The notes under the pieces were generated by a model, which saw only the letters and a program-made list of their open reading frames with translations, ran no database searches and was not told where the DNA came from. Shown here piece after piece: positions 6,435 to 10,193 of a stretch of 10,193 bases of DNA. The stretch's first letter is position 1; every line of letters starts with the position of its first letter. A program made the position numbers and the translations under genes. The DNA comes from JAKEGK01 sp036507695 (GTDB lineage Bacteria > Pseudomonadota > Gammaproteobacteria > SZUA-152). The DNA lies in NCBI GenBank assembly GCA_036507695.1, contig DATCIR010000341.1, positions 1 through 10,193 on the forward strand, written 5' to 3'.

Positions 6435-7031
6435 GTGCAATTCAGCCCCTTAATCAATCGCCTTATCGAGGACTTGCGTTGCCTGCCCGGCGTTGGCCCC
6501 AAATCGGCGCAACGCATGGCGTTTCATTTGTTGCAGCATAACCGCGAAGCCGCCCGGCGCCTGGCAGAGACGTTGTTAGAAGCAGCGGAAAAAATCGGCC
6601 ATTGCCGTTCATGCCGCACCTTGACTGAGTCGGAATTATGCACCGTGTGCGCCAGCACCAAGCGGGACAGAAGCAAGCTGTGCGTCGTTGAATCACCGGC
6701 GGACGTCAACGCAATCGAACAAGCCACCGATTACAATGGATTGTATTTCGTGCTCATGGGCCATCTGTCGCCCCTGGACGGCATTGGCCCGAAAGAAATC
6801 GGCCTGGATCTGCTGGAACAGCGCCTAAGAACCGGCGTGATCGACGAAGTCATACTCGCCACCAATCCTACCGTGGAAGGCGAAGCCACCGCGCACTACA
6901 TCAGCGAAATCGTCAAGGAACGCGGCATCAAGCCAACCCGCATCGCCCATGGTGTACCCGTTGGCGGGGAACTGGAATACGTCGATGGCGGTACTTTATC
7001 ACACGCGTTCAGCGGCAGACGGGAAATATAA
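6435..7031 (+). CDS. recR: Recombination mediator protein RecR
   Basis: 198 residues (E. coli RecR is 201). RecR works with RecO and RecF to load RecA onto gapped single-stranded DNA during repair. Domains in order: helix-hairpin-helix with L-P-G-V-G-P-K-S-A-Q-R-M (17-28); C4 zinc finger Cys57, Cys60, Cys69, Cys72; Toprim domain with V-V-E-S-P-A-D-V (84-91), L-S-P-L-D-G-I-G-P (111-119) and N-P-T-V-E-G-E-A-T-A (144-153); and the C-terminal motif G-V-P-V-G-G-E-L-E-Y-V-D (173-184). All signature residues are intact. The start is GTG, with AAGAG 9 bases upstream; this gives the standard N-terminus M-Q-F-S-P-L-I. No downstream gene is close, so recR probably ends the dnaX-ybaB-recR unit. Confidence 0.97.
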   Translation: MQFSPLINRLIEDLRCLPGVGPKSAQRMAFHLLQHNREAARRLAETLLEAAEKIGHCRSCRTLTESELCTVCASTKRDRSKLCVVESPADVNAIEQATDYNGLYFVLMGHLSPLDGIGPKEIGLDLLEQRLRTGVIDEVILATNPTVEGEATAHYISEIVKERGIKPTRIAHGVPVGGELEYVDGGTLSHAFSGRREI

Positions 7032-7197
7032 CCCGGCAGAGTACCTTAATTCGTTTTCGATAATAGCTGCCCCATTGCAACTATTCAGTACTATACCCCG
7101 CAGCGCTATACTAACCCGCCGTCTACAAACAGCGCTTATTACGCTTTTTTATAAAAAACAACTCTGCAATTAAAACCTGTGAACTGCGTCACACTTT

Positions 7198-7223
7198 TGA
7201 TGAGTTGCCATTCTGGCTCATCA
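7198..7223 (+). repeat. Hairpin-forming inverted repeat
   Basis: TGATGAG (7198-7204) and CTCATCA (7217-7223) are perfect inverted copies. Inside, CCA (7208-7210) pairs with TGG (7214-7216) over a TTC loop, leaving TTG bulged, for 10 bp in total. No T-run follows closely, so it is not a clear terminator; it may lie in the fliA leader. Confidence 0.45.
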
Positions 7224-7342
7224 CCCATACTCAATTTTAACAATCCCCATTGACTCCGCTATGCGGCGTGTTTTTAACGACCAGCGTACTAAAGGTTTCC
7301 CCCGCAACGCCGAATAGCATGCAGTTGTCCAGGTTTCGTTCA

Positions 7343-7359
7343 TTAACAATGATTGTTAA
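7343..7359. promoter_or_regulatory. Perfect 17-bp palindrome upstream of fliA (operator candidate)
   Basis: TTAACAAT-G-ATTGTTAA is an exact 8-1-8 palindrome ending 27 bases before the fliA ATG. Size and symmetry fit a dimeric regulator site. Its centre AAT-n-ATT resembles a Fur-type 7-1-7 motif, but two positions per half differ, so no regulator can be named. Confidence 0.55.
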
Positions 7360-7386
7360 ACCAGCTTTAGGCTGCAAGGAACTGAA

Positions 7387-8106
7387 ATGTACGATAATTT
7401 ACATGCACGCGCGCATGACGAACTCGTGACTCAATATGCGCCTCTCGTCAAGCGTATTGCCTACCATCTAAAGGCAAGGCTGCCCGCAACAGTCATAGTG
7501 GACGATTTATTGCAAGCAGGCATGGTGGGCCTCCTGGAGGCTTCCCGCAAATATGATTCGGAACAGGGCGCCAGTTTCGAAACCTATGCGGGTATTCGCA
7601 TCCGTGGCGCAATGCTCGACGAGTTGCGCCGCAATGACTGGGCGCCGAAATCCGTTCACCGCAAGGTGCGCGATATCACCGAAGCGATACGGGAAATTGA
7701 AAATCGCGAAGGCCGTGACGCCCGCGATGAAGAAGTTATCAAGTCGCTGAATATCACTAAGGATGAATATTACAAAACGTTACAAAATATTTCGTCCCAC
7801 AAGGTGATGAGTTGGGATGATTTGGGAATCGATGAAGATGCCATTCGCTGCACCGTCGGTGACCAGAAAAATGGACTGCATGATGAATTGGAAAAACATA
7901 ATTTCAATGAGAAACTCGCTGAAGCGATCGCCTCGTTACCGGAACGGGAAAAACTGATCGTGGCGCTATACTACGAATCAGAGCTGAATTTGCGGGAAAT
8001 CGGTTCGGTACTGAACGTCAGCGAATCACGCATAAGTCAGTTATTAAGTCAAGCCCACCTTCGGCTGCGCGCCAGAATGGAGGATTGGATCAAGGATGAC
8101 GACTAA
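7387..8106 (+). CDS. fliA: RNA polymerase sigma factor FliA (sigma-28)
   Basis: 239 residues, identical in length to E. coli FliA. Sigma-28 directs RNA polymerase to late flagellar, motor and chemotaxis promoters and is held by FlgM until the hook is complete. Region 2 is about 15-90 and contains D-D-L-L-Q-A-G-M-V-G-L-L-E-A (39-52), G-A-S-F-E-T-Y-A-G-I-R-I-R-G-A-M-L-D-E-L (61-80) and D-W-A-P-K-S-V-H-R-K (84-93), all hallmarks of FliA. Region 3 is about 95-150. Region 4 has L-P-E-R-E-K (184-189) and a helix-turn-helix at about 201-221. AAGGA at 7376-7380 is a good ribosome site. Unusually, no flagellar or chemotaxis gene is adjacent; recR precedes and a DUF1249 gene follows by 26 bases. It could be the only FliA of the cell moved away from its regulon, or a second copy. 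Confidence 0.93.
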   Translation: MYDNLHARAHDELVTQYAPLVKRIAYHLKARLPATVIVDDLLQAGMVGLLEASRKYDSEQGASFETYAGIRIRGAMLDELRRNDWAPKSVHRKVRDITEAIREIENREGRDARDEEVIKSLNITKDEYYKTLQNISSHKVMSWDDLGIDEDAIRCTVGDQKNGLHDELEKHNFNEKLAEAIASLPEREKLIVALYYESELNLREIGSVLNVSESRISQLLSQAHLRLRARMEDWIKDDD

Positions 8107-8132
8107 CCCAAAATAATGCTACCTTAATACCC

Positions 8133-8579
8133 ATGGGCAACTTAATCCGGCATCCCAAAAACCTGACCGTGGTGCATGAAGCCAACTACGCGAAAACACG
8201 CCGCGTATTACCCTTTATTGAAGCCATGTATTGCAACGCCATGATATGGGCGCGCACACCGGTGCATCGCGTGGAAATCAGGATTCTCGACGTCACACCC
8301 TACACCACCATGTTTTCCTTCAATATCGATTATGTTGGCGAACATAAATGGCTGCCACAGATTCATTTGACCGTACGCTGTTATCATGACGCGCGGGTGG
8401 CGGAAGTCGTGAACTTTCAACATCACAAACAGTTTCATGCGCGCTATTCCTATCCCAATCCCAATATGTACCAGAAAAACGAGAAACAGCAAATCAATCG
8501 TTTTCTGGGCGAATGGCTCGACTATTGCCTACGAACCCAGTGCACCTTCCAACCCTACGTGGTGACTCTCAACGCGTAA
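8133..8579 (+). CDS. yqiB: DUF1249 domain protein (YqiB-like)
   Basis: 148 residues (E. coli YqiB about 140). It matches the DUF1249/YqiB family, whose function is unknown. Visible family features are the early Y-A-K-T-R-R-V-L-P segment (19-27), the central sheet region with E-I-R-I-L-D-V-T-P-Y-T-T (47-58), V-R-C-Y-H-D-A-R-V-A-E-V (81-92), the Y-P-N-P-N-M-Y-Q-K-N-E-K-Q-Q-I-N-R-F-L (107-125) block and a C-terminal Y-C-L segment. No signal peptide or membrane segment is seen, so it is probably cytoplasmic. The ATG at 8133 gives the expected N-terminus but has no Shine-Dalgarno match; it begins 26 bases after the fliA stop, so it may be translated by coupling. In E. coli yqiB sits with nudF and cpdA; neither is here. 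Confidence 0.85.
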   Translation: MGNLIRHPKNLTVVHEANYAKTRRVLPFIEAMYCNAMIWARTPVHRVEIRILDVTPYTTMFSFNIDYVGEHKWLPQIHLTVRCYHDARVAEVVNFQHHKQFHARYSYPNPNMYQKNEKQQINRFLGEWLDYCLRTQCTFQPYVVTLNA

Positions 8580-8893
8580 TCCCCGCGCCTGCGCACTATC
8601 CGGCGGCAAGCCGGCCATGGATTCGTTGCGCGCTCCGGCCATTAATTCAACTTATAACCTGCCCGGCACCAAGACTGTAACAAACTGGTAAACACCAATA
8701 TATAACATCAGCTTATCTGTTTTCACCTTTCTATAATTAAAATTTCTGCCCACTACTCAGAATGCTACCTCCTCCCCTGCCATTCACCTGTTTTGCTTTC
8801 TAATGACGTGAATTGGTTAAAGTTGTAACAACTGGAACCCGATAAATTCTTTAAGACAGCTCTATTGGCGATAATCAATTTAAGGCGATTAGG
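8580..8893. other. Non-coding gap between the DUF1249 gene and the Sel1 gene
   Basis: No gene is supported. Seen here: a GC hairpin CCGGC-GGCAA-GCCGG (8600-8614) just after the DUF1249 stop, lacking a T-run; a perfect TATAAT at 8732-8737 without a good -35; near-identical motifs TGTAACAAACTGG (8676-8688) and TGTAACAACTGG (8824-8835); the palindrome GTTGT-A-ACAAC (8822-8832); and GGCGATAA (8867-8874), one base off the FliA -10 consensus but without TAAA at the proper distance. Confidence 0.4.
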
Positions 8894-9889
8894 ATGATGT
8901 TAAGGAATTTCATTTTATTTATTTGCGTGGTACTGCCAATAACAGCATTGGCTTATAAAGACGACTACGTGTGGCAGGAGAAATTCAGTCAGCAGCTGCC
9001 CAAAGCGGAAGCGGGTGACGTGGAAGCCCAATACGACATCGCTATAATGTACGAGAAAGGCAACGGTGTGTCCAAAGACATGGAAAAGGCATTTGAATGG
9101 TTTGGCAAAGCAGCCAAGCAGGGCAATGACAAGGCCGCCTTTAAAGTGGGTTACAGCTTTTTGCGTGGCGAAGGCGTTGCGCAAGACTACGACAAAGCGC
9201 TGACCTGGCTGACCACCGCGGCGGAACACAAGAATGTCCGCGCCTACTACTACCTCGGAACCATCTATGAAAAAGGACGCGGAGTCCAGGTCGACCTGGA
9301 TAAAGCGCTGAACTGGTATTCCCAGGCCGCGAAAGGCGGTTACATCTTCGCGGAAGAGCGTATCGCCGCCGTAACCAATGAACGGAAAAAAGAACAACAG
9401 GAGGTACAGGTTGAACTGGAACAGCAAAAACGCCTGGAGCGTCAAAAGGTAGCCTTGACCAGTAACCCGGAACCCAAACCCAAGGAGAAAACGAGTCTCA
9501 AGGATCTGTTGTTGGAAGGCGGCTGGTCCAGTCAGGATAAACCAGCGGAATACTTGCCGTCCAGGCTGACCAAGTGTATCGACAAAGGCAAGACCATTGA
9601 GTGCGTTTCAAGGGAAATTACACGCAGCATTGGCATGGCCGATATTAGTTATACCACCAAAGCCGTGGTCTACGGTATCAATGACAGCGGTGAATTCAAG
9701 GTTTCCTACCGTAACAACGTGGTGGATATCAAAGTTACCGATCCGGAGTTCGTAGAATCCGGTGGTAAAGTGCCGGTTCAAATGGGCTGGCAGGATGCGG
9801 AACACAAGCTTGACTGCTCCGTGGAAAACAGCGGTCAACTCAAATGCAATAAAAACAATTTGCGCAGCATGACGTTTTATCGTAAGTAA
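8894..9889 (+). CDS. Exported Sel1-repeat protein with unrecognised C-terminal domain
   Basis: 331 residues. Residues 1-20 form a signal peptide with cleavage likely after A-L-A. Three 36-residue Sel1-like repeats follow (about 43-78, 79-114, 115-150), each with the pattern A-x-Y-x-L/I-G/A-x-x-Y-E-K-G-x-G-V ... D-x-x-K-A-x-x-W; these form alpha-solenoid scaffolds for protein contacts. Residues 163-186 are Lys/Glu/Gln-rich and may be a short coiled coil; 191-200 is a Pro/Lys linker. The last 120 residues are beta-rich with cysteine pairs C228/C237 and C308/C318, well placed for periplasmic disulphides; I do not recognise this domain, though it faintly recalls small periplasmic DUF3617-type domains. 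TAAGG at 8881-8885 lies 8 bases before the first ATG; a second ATG follows immediately. No operon partner is visible. Confidence 0.85.
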   Translation: MMLRNFILFICVVLPITALAYKDDYVWQEKFSQQLPKAEAGDVEAQYDIAIMYEKGNGVSKDMEKAFEWFGKAAKQGNDKAAFKVGYSFLRGEGVAQDYDKALTWLTTAAEHKNVRAYYYLGTIYEKGRGVQVDLDKALNWYSQAAKGGYIFAEERIAAVTNERKKEQQEVQVELEQQKRLERQKVALTSNPEPKPKEKTSLKDLLLEGGWSSQDKPAEYLPSRLTKCIDKGKTIECVSREITRSIGMADISYTTKAVVYGINDSGEFKVSYRNNVVDIKVTDPEFVESGGKVPVQMGWQDAEHKLDCSVENSGQLKCNKNNLRSMTFYRK

Positions 9890-10193
9890 GCGTTTCCCGT
9901 GTCATACTCCAACAGTGGCGCTTGCGCGGAATTCGCGGGTAGTTAATCCCTCTCCCCCTTTGTCATTTACTCCAAGGAGCAAGGACGCAAAGGATTTCTG
10001 TAAGGTCGCTGTACACGCTTGAATTTTACCTTGACCGGAGCGTTAAATGTGATTGACGGCTCGAGGAGAAATTACGAAGCTAGGGCTGATTAATACGCGG
10101 CGATCAAGGAATAAATCGGCGTGATTGCGCCACTGCGTTGAAGATTTTCTATTCCCCAGGGACTCACGGATTTTTCTGAGAACCCTTATTCCG
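9890..10193. other. Gene-free right end of the window
   Basis: I see no gene in the 304 bases after the Sel1 gene. No clear terminator follows its stop. Small inverted repeats occur: CTCC-AA-GGAG (9970-9979), GGCG/CGCC near 10118-10131, and an imperfect hairpin at 10159-10185 (GGG and CTCA pairing with TGAG and CCC around a T5-containing loop). None has a clear role. The stretch may be a leader or promoter region of a gene beyond the window. Confidence 0.35.

Larger units (their letters stand above)
7032..7386. other. Non-coding gap between recR and fliA
   Basis: No gene is supported here. Contents seen: GATAAT (7059-7064) and TATACT (7107-7112), -10-like but without good -35 boxes; two copies of the palindrome AGCGCT (7102-7107 and about 30 bases on) followed by a T6 run near 7145-7150; a hairpin at 7198-7223; a short CCGC-TAT-GCGG hairpin followed four bases later by T5 (about 7257-7275), a weak terminator candidate; and the 17-bp palindrome at 7343-7359 listed separately. 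Confidence 0.4.

Noticed and set aside
6564..6578. Sigma-54-like TGGCAGAGACGTTGT inside recR
   Set aside because: Spacing fits, but the essential GC at -12 is GT and the site is inside a coding region away from a gene start.
6949..7173. 74-residue open frame running out of the end of recR
   Set aside because: It starts inside recR in another frame, has no ribosome site and resembles no protein family; it is a chance frame.
8848..8874. FliA-type promoter before the Sel1 gene (GGCGATAA at 8867-8874)
   Set aside because: The -10 matches 7 of 8 bases, but the base run where TAAA should lie (8848-8851) reads TCTT; nearby TAAA at 8843 is at the wrong distance.
9890..10193. Mobile-element or attachment-site remnant at the right end
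   Set aside because: No terminal inverted repeats, target duplications, transposase fragments or tRNA sequence could be seen.

Overview
The window looks like chromosomal DNA of a free-living gammaproteobacterium. The block ffs (4.5S SRP RNA) - dnaX - ybaB - recR is a classic gammaproteobacterial core neighbourhood. The SRP RNA, FliA, DUF1249 (YqiB-type) and DUF3015 genes all fit that assignment. I cannot fix the genus; a marine or soil group near Cellvibrionales or Pseudomonas is a guess. There are no transposases, integrases, phage genes or CRISPR repeats, so this is mostly ordinary core genome with some lineage-specific genes at its edges.

Layout. Positions 104-2017 (minus) encode an exported protein with a DUF4105/Lnb-type N-terminal domain and a probable outer-membrane beta-barrel C-terminus. 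Behind a good intrinsic terminator lies a small exported DUF3015 protein (2157-2639, minus). Divergent from it is a lipoprotein-type alpha/beta hydrolase (about 2857-3675, plus). A 337-base gene-free stretch follows (3676-4012). It holds a 14-bp hairpin, a long-range helix and a terminator-like hairpin, and may be an uncharacterised structured RNA. Then come ffs (4013-4128), dnaX (4243-5988, with an A9 slippery run), ybaB (6096-6419) and recR (6435-7031).

After a 355-base gap with a perfect 17-bp palindrome comes a FliA-type sigma-28 gene (7387-8106), with no other flagellar gene in view. It is followed closely by a DUF1249 gene (8133-8579). A 314-base gap precedes an exported Sel1-repeat protein with an unrecognised cysteine-containing C-terminal domain (8894-9889). 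The last 304 bases hold no gene I can recognise.

How the genes work together. dnaX, ybaB and recR serve replication (clamp loading) and recombinational repair and probably form one unit, with a possible extra promoter (TATAAT at 6016) before ybaB. ffs supplies the RNA of the signal recognition particle. The four exported proteins (Lnb-like, DUF3015, hydrolase, Sel1) concern the envelope, but nothing in the sequence ties them to one pathway. I found no clear new multi-gene system. The best leads are the structured intergenic RNA candidate upstream of ffs, the isolated fliA with its palindromic operator-like site, and the dnaX slippery site.
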